Assembly (NCBI GenBank): GCA_937995535.1
Contig: CALKJU010000030.1
Location: forward strand, 1 to 39,163
Source of the DNA: an uncultured Alphaproteobacteria bacterium
GTDB taxonomy: Bacteria; Pseudomonadota; Alphaproteobacteria; Geminicoccales; Geminicoccaceae
Length of the DNA stretch: 39,163 nt
Reading direction: 5' to 3'
Shown: piece after piece, positions 27,198-36,002 of the stretch
How positions within the stretch are numbered: position 1 is the first letter of the stretch
Layout: each line of letters opens with the position of its first letter
Made by a program: the position numbers and the translations under genes
Notes under the pieces: generated by a model
Seen by the model: the letters and a program-made list of their open reading frames with translations, nothing else
Database searches by the model: none
What the model was told of the DNA's origin: nothing

Positions 27198-28151
27198 ATG
27201 CGCCTGAAACTCGGCCGCGCCCTGCCACTGACGCTCGCCGTCTGCCTCGCCGCCGCACCGCTGCGCGCCGAGGTCGAGTCCAAGGACCCGATCAAGCTCA
27301 CGCTGCACGACTGGACCGGCCACTTCATCACCACCAAGATCATGGGCGGCGTGCTCCAGGCGATGGGCTACAACGTCGAGTACGTCCAGGCCGACTACCT
27401 CGCCCAGTTCGCCGGACTCGAGCCCGGCGACCTGCACGTCGCCATGGAGATCTGGGAGACGACCGGCGCCGACGCGCTGGAGGCGTCGCTCGCGACCGGC
27501 AAGACCATCGACCTCGGCGAGACCGGGCTCTTCGCCAAGGAGGAGTGGTGGTACCCGGCCTACATGAAGGAGCGCTGTCCGGGCCTGCCGGACTGGCGGG
27601 CGCTTAGGGAATGCGCCGAGGTCTTCGCCACTCCGGAGACCGCGCCCAAGGGCCGCTATCTCGGCGGGGCGGTCACCTGGGGCGGCTATGACGAGGAGCG
27701 CGTCGAGGCCCTGGATCTGCCCTTCGAGGTGGTCCACGCCGGCACCGACGCGGCGCTTTTCGCCGAGCTGGATTCGGCCTATCAGCGCAAGGCCCCATGG
27801 ATCGGCTGGGTCTACGCACCGCACTGGTCGCAGACCAAGTACGAGGGCGAGTGGGTCGAGTTCCCGACCTACGAGCCGGCCTGCTACACGGATCCGGCCT
27901 GGGGCGTGAACCCGGACGCCGCCTACGACTGCGGTAAGCCGTTCGGCTGGATCAAGAAGGTCGGCTGGGCCGGCGGCGCCGAGAAATGGCCCTGCGCCTA
28001 TCAGGCGATCCGCGCCTTCCGTATCGACAACGCCACCATGGGCGGCCTGATCGCCCAGGTCGATCTCGAGGGGAAGAGCGTCGAGGAGGTCGTCCAGGGC
28101 TGGCTCGACGCCAACCAGGACGTCTGGCAGGCCTGGACCAAGTGCGGTTGA
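27198..28151 (+). CDS. Betaine/choline-type ABC substrate-binding protein
   Basis: The 317-residue periplasmic protein has a signal peptide cut near PLRA/EVE and an OpuAC/ProX-type binding fold. It starts with KLTLHDWTGHFITTKIMGGV and is rich in tryptophan (EIWET, EEWWYPAY, WIGWVYAPHW), as needed for an aromatic cage around a quaternary ammonium group. The Cys in the signal peptide is not in a lipobox, so it is soluble. GGAGACGAAGAGGAA precedes the ATG. It delivers substrate to the ATPase and permease that follow. Glycine betaine, proline betaine, choline or carnitine are all possible. Confidence 0.88.
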   Translation: MRLKLGRALPLTLAVCLAAAPLRAEVESKDPIKLTLHDWTGHFITTKIMGGVLQAMGYNVEYVQADYLAQFAGLEPGDLHVAMEIWETTGADALEASLATGKTIDLGETGLFAKEEWWYPAYMKERCPGLPDWRALRECAEVFATPETAPKGRYLGGAVTWGGYDEERVEALDLPFEVVHAGTDAALFAELDSAYQRKAPWIGWVYAPHWSQTKYEGEWVEFPTYEPACYTDPAWGVNPDAAYDCGKPFGWIKKVGWAGGAEKWPCAYQAIRAFRIDNATMGGLIAQVDLEGKSVEEVVQGWLDANQDVWQAWTKCG

Positions 28152-28176
28152 GCCGGTGGCGGCAGGCGAGCCGGCG

Positions 28177-29196
28177 ATGCGCCCGGTCAAGCTCGCCTGC
28201 CGCGGCCTTTGGAAGCTGTTCGGCCCGGAGGCTCCACGCTGGCGGGGCCGCGCCCCCGACGCCACGGCGCTCGCCTCGGGCGGGCTGATCGTCGCCGTCC
28301 GCGACGTCGGCCTGGAGATCCGCGCCGGCGAGATCTTCGTCATCATGGGGCTGTCCGGGTCCGGCAAGTCGACGCTGGTGCGCTGCCTGTCGCGGCTGGT
28401 CGAGCCCAGCGCCGGCGCGGTGCTGTTCGAGGGCCGCGACATCCTCGCCATGCGCGAGGCCGAGCTGATCGAGCTGCGCCGGCACAAGTTCGGCATGGTG
28501 TTCCAGAACTTCGCACTCCTGCCGCACCGCGACGTGCTCGGCAACGTGGCCTTCCCGCTGGAGATCCAGGGCGTGCCGCGCGAGCGGCGCGAGGCCCGCG
28601 CGCGCGAGGTGATCGCGCTGGTCGGCCTGCAAGGCCGCGAACGGCACTACCCGCGCGAGCTGTCCGGCGGCCAGCAGCAGCGTGTCGGCATCGCCCGCTC
28701 GCTCGCCGTCGAGCCGGAGCTGTGGTTCCTCGACGAGCCCTTCTCGGCGCTCGACCCGCTGATCCGCCGCGAGCTTCAGGACGAGTTCCTCCGCCTGCAG
28801 AGCGTGCTGCACAAGACGATCGTCTTCATCACCCACGACTTCGACGAGGCGATCCGCCTCGCCGACCGCATCGCCATCATGCAGGATGGCGCGGTGATCC
28901 AGGTCGGCACCGCCGAGGAGCTGGTCACCGCACCGGCGACACCCTACGTCGCCGAGTTCACCCGCGACGTACCGCGAGCCAAGGTCCTCTCTGCTCGCCG
29001 CGTCATGCGCCCGGCCGTCGCGTCGAACGGGCTCGCCGGCGAGGTGCCGGCCGATGCGCGGCTCGCCAGCATCGCCGCCCGCGTCCTGGCTTCCGACCGG
29101 CCGCTCGCGGTGGTCGAGGACGGGCGCGTCATCGGTGTCCTCGGCCGCGACGAGGTGGTGGCCGCCCTGATCGGCCGCGAGCCCGTCGATGCGTGA
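28177..29196 (+). CDS. ABC importer ATPase (ProV/OpuAA-like)
   Basis: An ATPase of about 339 residues with Walker A GLSGSGKST, signature LSGGQQQRVGIARSL, Walker B LWFLDEPFSALDP and switch His in ITHDFDEAI. ProV-type N-terminal sequence (GLWKLFGP) precedes it. The C-terminal part is a shortened CBS-like regulatory domain (RPLAVVEDGRVIGVLGRDEV). I prefer ATG 28177 with AGGCGAG before it; a GTG at 28156 would add seven residues. It overlaps the permease gene by 8 bases and energises betaine-type uptake. Confidence 0.9.
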   Translation: MRPVKLACRGLWKLFGPEAPRWRGRAPDATALASGGLIVAVRDVGLEIRAGEIFVIMGLSGSGKSTLVRCLSRLVEPSAGAVLFEGRDILAMREAELIELRRHKFGMVFQNFALLPHRDVLGNVAFPLEIQGVPRERREARAREVIALVGLQGRERHYPRELSGGQQQRVGIARSLAVEPELWFLDEPFSALDPLIRRELQDEFLRLQSVLHKTIVFITHDFDEAIRLADRIAIMQDGAVIQVGTAEELVTAPATPYVAEFTRDVPRAKVLSARRVMRPAVASNGLAGEVPADARLASIAARVLASDRPLAVVEDGRVIGVLGRDEVVAALIGREPVDA

Positions 29197-31168
29197 GCTG
29201 GCACCCGCGCGGCCCCTGGGCGGGCCGGCCGTGCCGCTGGCGCCGCTGCTCTGGGCGGGCGCCGTGCTGGCCCTGGTCGCGCCCCCGCTCCTGCTCGGCG
29301 ACAAACACTGGGCGATCAGCTGGCCCAAGCCCTGGATCGTCCCGCTGAAGGCCTGGATCACCGCCTTCATGACCTGGCTGCGCGACGATCTGAGCTTCGG
29401 CCTGTTCACCTTCCAGGAGGCGACCCGGTTCCTGTCCTGGCTGCTCGGCCAGCCGCTCGCGCTCGCCGGAGCGCTCCTCGCCGACGGCTTCACCCGCGGC
29501 AGCGGCAGCGACGCCGTGCTGTTGTGGCCGCCCCTGCCCTGGCTTGCCGTGGCCGGTCTGCCGGTGCTGGCGGCGCTCTGGGCCGGCGACCGGCGCCTCG
29601 CGCTCCTGGTCGCCGTCTGCTTCGCCTACCTCGCCCTGTTCGGCCAGTGGGCCAGCGCCATGACGACCCTGGCCTCGATCGCGGTGGCGGTCCCGATCGG
29701 CGTCGCGGTCGGCCTGCTGATCGGCATCGCGGCCTTTCGCCGGCCGTGGCTGGAGCGTGTCCTGACGCCACTGCTCGACCTCATGCAGACCGTGCCGATC
29801 TTCGCCTACCTCGTGCCGATCCTGTGGTTCTTCGGCTTCAGCCCGGTGGCGGCGATGATCGGCACGATCGTCTTCGCCATGCCGGCGATGATCCGCAACA
29901 CGCTCCTCGCGCTCCGCCGGGTGCCGGTCGAGACGGTCGAGTTCGGCCGGATGGCCGGCTGCACGCGCCGCCAGTTGCTGTGGAAGGTGCAGGTGCCCTC
30001 GGCCGCACCCGGGCTCATGCTCGGCGTCAACCAGGTCATCATGCTCTCGCTCAACATGGTCATCATCGCGTCGATGATCGGGGCCGGGGGCTTGGGCTTC
30101 GACGTGCTCCGCGCCCTGCGCCGCCTCGACCTCGGCGCCGGCCTCGAGGCGGCGGTGGCCATCACGCTCCTCGCGATCGCGCTCGACCGGCTGAGCCAGG
30201 CGGTGGCCGCGCGCGGCCCGGGGGAGCGGTCCGGGCCCGGCTGGCTCCTCATCGCGGCGGCGCTCGTCGCCGCGGCCTGGCTCGTTGGGCCGGTCGCGCC
30301 GGCCGTGCAGCGCTGGCCGGATGCCTGGACGTTGACCACCGGCACGGCGGTCAACGAGGCGATGATTTGGCTGAACCTACACGCCTTCGACACCGTCGAG
30401 GCGGCCAAGGGCTGGCTGCTCGTCAACGTCATGGTCCCGCTGAAGCGGCTCCTCGTCGGTCTGCCCTGGCTGGGTGTGGTCGCGGCGCTCGCGCTGGCCG
30501 GCTGGCGGCTTGGCGGCTGGCGCCTCGCGGCGACCGCCGCCGGGCTCACCCTCTTCATCGTCGTGACCGGGCAATGGGAGTACGCCATGGTCACGGTCTA
30601 TCTGTGCGGCCTCGGCGTCCTGCTGGCCGGCCTGTTCGGCATGCCGGTGGGGATCTGGGCGTCGCGGTCGGAGCCCGTGCATCGTGTCGTCCAGGCGGTC
30701 ATCGACACGCTACAGACCCTGCCGAGCTTCGCCTATCTGATCCCGGCGGTGATGCTGTTCCGGGTCGGCGACGTGGCCGCGTTGATGGCGATCGTCGCCT
30801 ACGCGGTCGTGCCGGTGATCCGCTACACCGACCATGGCATCCGCCACGTCGAGGCGACGGTCGTCGAGGCCGCCCGCGCCATGGGCTGCACCCGGGGCCA
30901 GATCCTGCGCAAGGTGCAGCTCCCGCTGGCGCTCCCGGAGATCCTCCTGGGCGTCAACCAGACGATCATGTTCGCGCTGGCGATGGTCGTCATCACGGCA
31001 CTGGTCGGCACCCGCGACCTCGGCCAGGAGGTCTACATCGCGCTCAGCAAGGCCGATGTCGGCCGGGGGCTGGTGGCGGGCTTCTGTGTCGCCTGCCTCG
31101 CCATGATCGCCGACCGGCTGATCGCCGCCGGCTCCGAGCGCCTCAAGGCGCGGCTGGGCCTCGCTTGA
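29189..31168 (+). CDS. Fused double permease of betaine-type ABC importer
   Basis: At 659 residues this is about twice a normal ProW. Two full BPD_transp_1 units are joined in one chain. Each has its own EAA loop about 310 residues apart: AGCTRRQLLWKVQVPSAAPG (from about 256) and MGCTRGQILRKVQLPLALPE (from 565). Each unit is also preceded by its own ProW-like N-terminal segment with an upstream helix, so a whole permease was duplicated and fused. A single chain can supply both membrane halves, and the halves may now differ in role. It overlaps both neighbours (8 bases with the ATPase, TTGA with the kinase). Confidence 0.9.
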   Translation: MRELAPARPLGGPAVPLAPLLWAGAVLALVAPPLLLGDKHWAISWPKPWIVPLKAWITAFMTWLRDDLSFGLFTFQEATRFLSWLLGQPLALAGALLADGFTRGSGSDAVLLWPPLPWLAVAGLPVLAALWAGDRRLALLVAVCFAYLALFGQWASAMTTLASIAVAVPIGVAVGLLIGIAAFRRPWLERVLTPLLDLMQTVPIFAYLVPILWFFGFSPVAAMIGTIVFAMPAMIRNTLLALRRVPVETVEFGRMAGCTRRQLLWKVQVPSAAPGLMLGVNQVIMLSLNMVIIASMIGAGGLGFDVLRALRRLDLGAGLEAAVAITLLAIALDRLSQAVAARGPGERSGPGWLLIAAALVAAAWLVGPVAPAVQRWPDAWTLTTGTAVNEAMIWLNLHAFDTVEAAKGWLLVNVMVPLKRLLVGLPWLGVVAALALAGWRLGGWRLAATAAGLTLFIVVTGQWEYAMVTVYLCGLGVLLAGLFGMPVGIWASRSEPVHRVVQAVIDTLQTLPSFAYLIPAVMLFRVGDVAALMAIVAYAVVPVIRYTDHGIRHVEATVVEAARAMGCTRGQILRKVQLPLALPEILLGVNQTIMFALAMVVITALVGTRDLGQEVYIALSKADVGRGLVAGFCVACLAMIADRLIAAGSERLKARLGLA

Positions 31169-32037
31169 CCCCGGCCGAGCGCGCTGCATCCCTGTCCTGC
31201 TGGTCCGGACCGGTCGAGCCACGGCCGCTCGGCGGCGGCATCACCAACACCAACTTCGTCGTCGAGGACGGCGGCCGCCGCCTGGTCGTGCGGATCGGCG
31301 ACGACATCCCCGTGCACCACGTGTTCCGCCGCACCGAGCTCGCCGCCCAGCGCGCAGCGCACGCGGCGGGCTTGGCACCCGAGATCCTGCATGTCGAGCC
31401 GGGGGCGCTGGTCATGGCCTGGATCGATGGCCGCACGCTGACCCCGGAGGACGTACGCGAGCCGACGATGCTCGCGCGGATCGTCCCGCTCCTACGGCGC
31501 TGCCATCAGGCGGTCGGGCGGCAGCTCGCCGGCCCGGCGCCGTTGTTCTGGGTGTTCCACGTCGTCCGCGACTACGCCCGCACGCTCGCCTCCGGCGGCA
31601 GCCGGATGAAATCGGAGTTACCGCGGCTCATGCACATCGCCGATCGGCTCGAGGAGGCCGTGGGGTCCATCCGCCTCGTCTTCGGCCACAACGACCTGCT
31701 CGCCGCCAACCTGCTCGACGACGGCCGCCGCCTGTGGCTGCTCGACTGGGAATATGCCGGCTACAACAGCGCCCTGTTCGATCTCGGCGGCCTCGCCTCG
31801 AACAACGAGCTGTCACCCGACCAGGAGGAGTTCCTGCTCGAGAGCTACTTCGAAGCGCCCGTCACCGACGGGCTGCGCCGCCGCTACGCCGCGATGAAGG
31901 CTGCCTCGCTGCTGCGCGAGGCGATGTGGAGCATGGTCAGCGAGCTGCACCTCACCCTCGAGTTCGACTACGCCGCCTATACCGCCGAGAACCTCGCCCG
32001 CCTCGCACGCGCCTTGGAGCCCCTGGACCTGCGGTAG
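31165..32037 (+). CDS. Choline/ethanolamine kinase-like phosphotransferase
   Basis: This protein of about 290 residues has the APH/choline kinase fold. The N-lobe contains LGGGITNTNFVVE and LVVRIG with the ATP lysine position substituted by Arg; the catalytic loop is VFGHNDLLAANLL and the metal site LLDWEYAGYN, both as in choline kinases. The start is a TTG whose TTGA overlaps the permease stop, giving tight coupling to the importer. It may phosphorylate incoming choline or a similar amine, trapping it in the cell or feeding phosphatidylcholine synthesis. Thiamine or homoserine kinase activity is a less likely alternative. Confidence 0.82.
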   Translation: MTPAERAASLSCWSGPVEPRPLGGGITNTNFVVEDGGRRLVVRIGDDIPVHHVFRRTELAAQRAAHAAGLAPEILHVEPGALVMAWIDGRTLTPEDVREPTMLARIVPLLRRCHQAVGRQLAGPAPLFWVFHVVRDYARTLASGGSRMKSELPRLMHIADRLEEAVGSIRLVFGHNDLLAANLLDDGRRLWLLDWEYAGYNSALFDLGGLASNNELSPDQEEFLLESYFEAPVTDGLRRRYAAMKAASLLREAMWSMVSELHLTLEFDYAAYTAENLARLARALEPLDLR

Positions 32038-32074
32038 ACCGAAGGCGGGCGGGTGCGCGTCTCAGCGCCACCGG

Positions 32075-34078
32075 CTACACCCTGCGGCGCCTCCTCCCGC
32101 CCTCGGCCGCCTCGGCGACCCGTCGCTCCGGCAGCTCGACCGCCTGCGCGAGGTTCGGATAGGCGGCGGTCGTGTGCGGGATGCCCATCGCCGCCACGAA
32201 ATGCTCCTGGAAGCGCGGCTCGATGGCGGTCTCGATCTTCTCGATGCGCTCGACGAGCTGCTCGATCTCGGCGCGCGCGGCCTTGTTGAGCAGTGCGATG
32301 CGGGCGCCGGTCCCGGCGGCGTTGCCGGCGGCCTGCACCTTGGCCGGCGGGCAGTCGGGGATCAGGCCCAGCACCATGGCGTAGAGCGGGTCGATGTGGC
32401 TGCCGAAGGCGCCCGCGAGCACCACCCGGTCGACGCGCTCGACGCCCAGATGGTCCATGAGCAGGCGCGCCCCGGCGTGGAGCGCGGCCTTGGCGAGCTG
32501 GATGGCCCGCACGTCGTTCTGCGTGACGCGGATCTCGCGGCCGTCGCCCTCGTGGAGACGATAGGCGAAGGTCCGGCCCTCGGCGACGAGACGCGGGCTG
32601 CGCGCGGCGAGGCTGCCGTCGATCGTCCCGTCGCTCAGGATCACGCCGGCGAGGAACAGCTCAGCCAGGGCCTCGACGATGCCCGAGCCGCAGATGCCGG
32701 TCACACCGGTGCGCGCGACGACCCGCGCGAAGCCCGGCTCGTCGGACCAGAGATCGCAGCCGATCACCTTGAAGCGCGGCTCGAGCGTCGTCCGGTCGAT
32801 GCGCACGCGCTCGATGGCGCCGGGTGCCGCGCGCTGGCCGGCCGAGATCTGCGCTCCCTCGAAGGCTGGGCCGGTCGGCGACGAGCAGGCCAGCAGCCGC
32901 TCGCGGTTGCCGAGCACGATCTCGGCGTTGGTGCCGACGTCGACGATCAGCATCGTCTCGTCCTGCAGATGCGGGCCCTCGGACAGCACGACGCCGGCGC
33001 AGTCGGCGCCGACATGGCCCGCGATGCAGGGCAGGACGTAGATGCGTGCATCCGGGTGGATCGCGTTGAGGTCGATCTCGCTCGCCCAGAGCGTGATTGG
33101 GCTGTCGGTGGCGAGCGCGAACGGCGCCTGGCCCAGCTCGGTCGGGTCCAGCCCGAGCAGCAGATGGTGCATGACCGGATTGCCGACGAACACCGCCTCC
33201 AGGATCTCCCGCGGGTCGATGCGCGCCTCGGCGCTCACCTGGCCGACGAGCGCGGTCACCGCCTCGCGTACGGCGAGCGTCATCTGCTCGCGCCCGCCGG
33301 GATTCAGCATGGCGTAGGAGACCCGGCTCATGAGATCCTCGCCCATCCGGATCTGCGGATTCATCATGCCCGCCGAGGCCAGGACCTCGCCGCTGCCGAG
33401 ATCGCACAGATGGGCGGCGATCGTGGTCGAGCCGACGTCGCAGGCGAGCCCGTAGGCACGCTCGTGGAAGCCCGGCCACAGCGCGATGATCCGCCGGCCG
33501 TCGTGGACGGCGACGGTCACCGCCCACTGCCCCTGGCGCAGCGCCGGCTGGAGCTTCTGTAAGGAGCGGAGGTCGATGCTCAGCCCGCTGAGCCCCCACT
33601 CGCGCTCGAGCGCCTCCTGAAGACGCTCGAAATCGCCGCGTTGGCGGTGCATGTCGGGCCGCTCGACCTCGACATAGTGCAGGCGCACGACCGGATCGAG
33701 GCGGATCGCGCGGGCCTCGGCGCGCTTGCGGACCACCTGGCGGTGGACCTGGCTGTCCGGCGGCACGTCGACGATGAGATCGCCCAGGATCCGCGTCTGG
33801 CAGGCAAGCCGCCGGCCTGCCGGCAGCCCCCTGCGCTCGCGATAGCGCAGCTCGGTCTCGCCGAGCGGGCCCAGATGCTCGGGGCGGCTGTCGATGCCGT
33901 GCTTGGCGAAAACACCCGCCTGCGGCACGCATTGGCAGCGGCCGCAGATGGCGCGGCCGCCGCAAACGCTGTCGATGTCGACCCCGAGCCGGCGCGCGGC
34001 GTCGAGCAGGCTCGTGCCGATGGTGAACCGCCCGCGCTTGCCCGACGGGGTGAAGACGACCAGCGCGTCGTCGGTCAT
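32075..34078 (-). CDS. RACo-like corrinoid activation protein (2Fe-2S, ASKHA)
   Basis: The 667-residue protein starts with a 2Fe-2S ferredoxin domain, with cluster ligands Cys39, Cys45, Cys48 and Cys93. A linker follows, then the DUF4445/ASKHA ATPase domain typical of reductive activators of corrinoid enzymes (RACo, RamA-like), with GLACDVGSTTIAAHLCDL, LIVDVGTNAEIVLGN and VVLAGAFGSHID. Such proteins use ATP to reduce accidentally oxidised Co(II) corrinoid to Co(I). The C-terminus ends in an arginine-rich tail. Its ATG overlaps the upstream methyltransferase stop (ATGA). It is the last gene of the seven-gene corrinoid operon and presumably keeps the corrinoid protein at 37375 active. Confidence 0.88.
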   Translation of the reverse strand: MTDDALVVFTPSGKRGRFTIGTSLLDAARRLGVDIDSVCGGRAICGRCQCVPQAGVFAKHGIDSRPEHLGPLGETELRYRERRGLPAGRRLACQTRILGDLIVDVPPDSQVHRQVVRKRAEARAIRLDPVVRLHYVEVERPDMHRQRGDFERLQEALEREWGLSGLSIDLRSLQKLQPALRQGQWAVTVAVHDGRRIIALWPGFHERAYGLACDVGSTTIAAHLCDLGSGEVLASAGMMNPQIRMGEDLMSRVSYAMLNPGGREQMTLAVREAVTALVGQVSAEARIDPREILEAVFVGNPVMHHLLLGLDPTELGQAPFALATDSPITLWASEIDLNAIHPDARIYVLPCIAGHVGADCAGVVLSEGPHLQDETMLIVDVGTNAEIVLGNRERLLACSSPTGPAFEGAQISAGQRAAPGAIERVRIDRTTLEPRFKVIGCDLWSDEPGFARVVARTGVTGICGSGIVEALAELFLAGVILSDGTIDGSLAARSPRLVAEGRTFAYRLHEGDGREIRVTQNDVRAIQLAKAALHAGARLLMDHLGVERVDRVVLAGAFGSHIDPLYAMVLGLIPDCPPAKVQAAGNAAGTGARIALLNKAARAEIEQLVERIEKIETAIEPRFQEHFVAAMGIPHTTAAYPNLAQAVELPERRVAEAAEGGRRRRRV

Positions 34079-34983
34079 GAGGCGGTGCGGCGGCGGCGCT
34101 CCCGGTCGCCGCGGGCACCGGCGGCTGCCCCCTCCGCGACCGGCTCGCGAAACTTGCGGATCCAGCGCGCGCAGTGCGGATCGTTGCCGGCGACCACGTC
34201 GGCGCCCATGATCGCGGTCATCTCCTCGGCGTGCAGCGGATTGACGATGGCCGAGGTCATGCCGGCACCGATCGCCATGGCGAGGAACGAGGCGTTGAGC
34301 CCGTGCCGGTTCGGCAGCCCGAAGCTGAAGTTGGACGCGCCGCAGCTGGTGTTGACCTTCAGCTCCTCGCGCAACCGGCGGACCAGGTAGAGCACCTTGC
34401 GGCCGGCGTCGTTGAGCGCCCCCACCGGCATCACGAGCGGATCGATGACCACGTCCTGCCGTGGAATCCCGTGGTCCTCGGCGCGCTCGACGATCTTCTT
34501 GGCGACCGCGAAGCGGATGTCCGGATCCTCGGAGATCCCGGTCTCGTCGTTCGAGATGCCGATCACCGCCGCGCCGTACTTGCGGACCAGCGGCAGGACG
34601 CTTTCCAGCCGCTCCTCCTCGCCGGTCACCGAGTTGACCAGGGCCTTGCCCTGGTAGACGGCCAGTCCCGCCTCGAGCGCCGCGACGATCGAGCTGTCGA
34701 TCGACAGCGGCAAGTCGGTGAGCGACTGGACGAGCCGCACACAGTCGGCGAGGATCTTCGGCTCGTCGGCGAGCGGTACGCCGGCGTTGACATCCAGCAT
34801 GTGGGCCCCGGCGGCGACCTGCGCCTGCGTATCCGCCGCCACCGTGCGGTAGTCGCCGGCCGCCATCTCGGCCGCGAGCTTCTTGCGGTTGGTCGGGTTG
34901 ATCCGCTCGCCGATGATGGTGAAGGGCCGCTCGAAGCCGATCACCCAGTCGCGCGTGGCCGAGCTGACACGGGTCTCGGTCAC
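34075..34983 (-). CDS. Pterin-binding (corrinoid:THF) methyltransferase
   Basis: A 302-residue TIM-barrel of the pterin-binding family (DHPS/MeTr). Folate-binding landmarks are GERINPT (25-31), DVNAG (64-68), SIDS (94-97) and NSVTG (117-121), as in AcsE/MtrH-like and MtgA-like methyltransferases; the dihydropteroate synthase phosphate/pABA motifs are not evident. It should transfer a methyl group between the corrinoid protein and tetrahydrofolate. GTG overlaps the MetF-like stop and the 3' end overlaps the activator gene, both by 4 bases. The C-terminus is Ala/Arg-rich and probably disordered. Confidence 0.88.
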   Translation of the reverse strand: MTETRVSSATRDWVIGFERPFTIIGERINPTNRKKLAAEMAAGDYRTVAADTQAQVAAGAHMLDVNAGVPLADEPKILADCVRLVQSLTDLPLSIDSSIVAALEAGLAVYQGKALVNSVTGEEERLESVLPLVRKYGAAVIGISNDETGISEDPDIRFAVAKKIVERAEDHGIPRQDVVIDPLVMPVGALNDAGRKVLYLVRRLREELKVNTSCGASNFSFGLPNRHGLNASFLAMAIGAGMTSAIVNPLHAEEMTAIMGADVVAGNDPHCARWIRKFREPVAEGAAAGARGDRERRRRTAS

Positions 34984-36002
34984 GGCCGCGCCTCCACCGC
35001 ACGCGGGCTGGTCCGCGAGGCGCGCGCCCGGCGGCCAGCCAGCACGCCCGAGCTCTGGATGATCTCCGACACCAGCTCCTCCTGGCGGTAGGCCATCACG
35101 TGCACGCCCTTGACCCCCTCGATCTCGCGCAAGCGCTGGATCAGCTCGATGCACAAGCGCTTGCCCTCTTCGCGCATCGCCTTGGGCGACCCGGCCTTCT
35201 CCAGCCGTGCGATCACCTCGTCGGGGACGTGGACACCCGGCACGTGAGCGCGCATCCAGCGCGCCGCGCGGGCGGAGACCAGTGGCCCGACGCCGGCCAG
35301 GATGAAGCAGCGCTCGTGCAGGCCCTGATCGCGCACACGCGCCATGAACCGCTCGAAAAGCGGCAGGTCGAAGCAGTACTGGGTCTGGATGAACTGCGCC
35401 CCGGCGGCGACCTTCTTGGCGAGATGGAGCGGGCGAAAGTCCAGGGGCGGCGCGAACGGGTTGGCGGCAGCACCGAGGAACACACGGGGCGGCGTGGTGA
35501 TCGCCCGCCCGGAAAGGAACCGGCGCTCGTCGCGCATCGTGCGGATAGTCTGCAGCAACGAGAGGCTGTCGAGGTCGAAGACGGGCCTGGCGCCGGGCTG
35601 GTCGCCGGCCTGCACGCCGTCGCCGGTCAGGCACAGCACGTTGGCCACGCCCATGGCGGCGGCGCCCAGCACGTCGCCCTGGATCGCGATGCGGTTCCGG
35701 TCACGACAGGAGATCTGCAGGATGCAGGCGTAGCCGGCGCGCGTGAGCAGCGCGCAGATGCCGATGCTCGACATGTGCGTGTTGGCGCCGGACGCGTCGG
35801 TGGCGTTGATCGCGTCGCAGACCTCGGCGAGCACGATCGCCCGATCGTAGACATCCTGCGGATCGGCCGAGTCGGGCGGGTTCAGCTCGGCGGTGACGGC
35901 GAACCGGCCGCTGCGCAGCACCCGCTCGAGCCGCCCGCGGGAGCTGTGGCCGGGGAGGTCCGGCAGCGGATCGGCCGGGTCGGCCCAGCGGACGCGGCTC
36001 AT
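34980..36002 (-). CDS. MetF-like methylenetetrahydrofolate reductase
   Basis: This 340-residue FAD-dependent TIM-barrel belongs to the MTHFR family. The catalytic Glu is Glu39 in TAELNPPDSAD, and the FAD region reads VLCLTGDGVQAGD; the substrate region includes AAGAQFIQTQYCFD. It is longer than E. coli MetF and carries an Arg-rich C-terminal tail. It would interconvert methyl-THF and methylene-THF, either feeding demethylated carbon into one-carbon oxidation or supplying methyl groups. It overlaps its neighbours by 4 bases on each side; the upstream neighbour is a free-standing MTHFR C-terminal domain that probably binds it. Confidence 0.88.
   Translation of the reverse strand: MSRVRWADPADPLPDLPGHSSRGRLERVLRSGRFAVTAELNPPDSADPQDVYDRAIVLAEVCDAINATDASGANTHMSSIGICALLTRAGYACILQISCRDRNRIAIQGDVLGAAAMGVANVLCLTGDGVQAGDQPGARPVFDLDSLSLLQTIRTMRDERRFLSGRAITTPPRVFLGAAANPFAPPLDFRPLHLAKKVAAGAQFIQTQYCFDLPLFERFMARVRDQGLHERCFILAGVGPLVSARAARWMRAHVPGVHVPDEVIARLEKAGSPKAMREEGKRLCIELIQRLREIEGVKGVHVMAYRQEELVSEIIQSSGVLAGRRARASRTSPRAVEARP

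Noticed and set aside
29524..31164. Extended N-terminus for the choline-kinase-like gene
   Set aside because: The open frame before 31165 is a shadow of the permease; the kinase fold starts just after the TTGA overlap.
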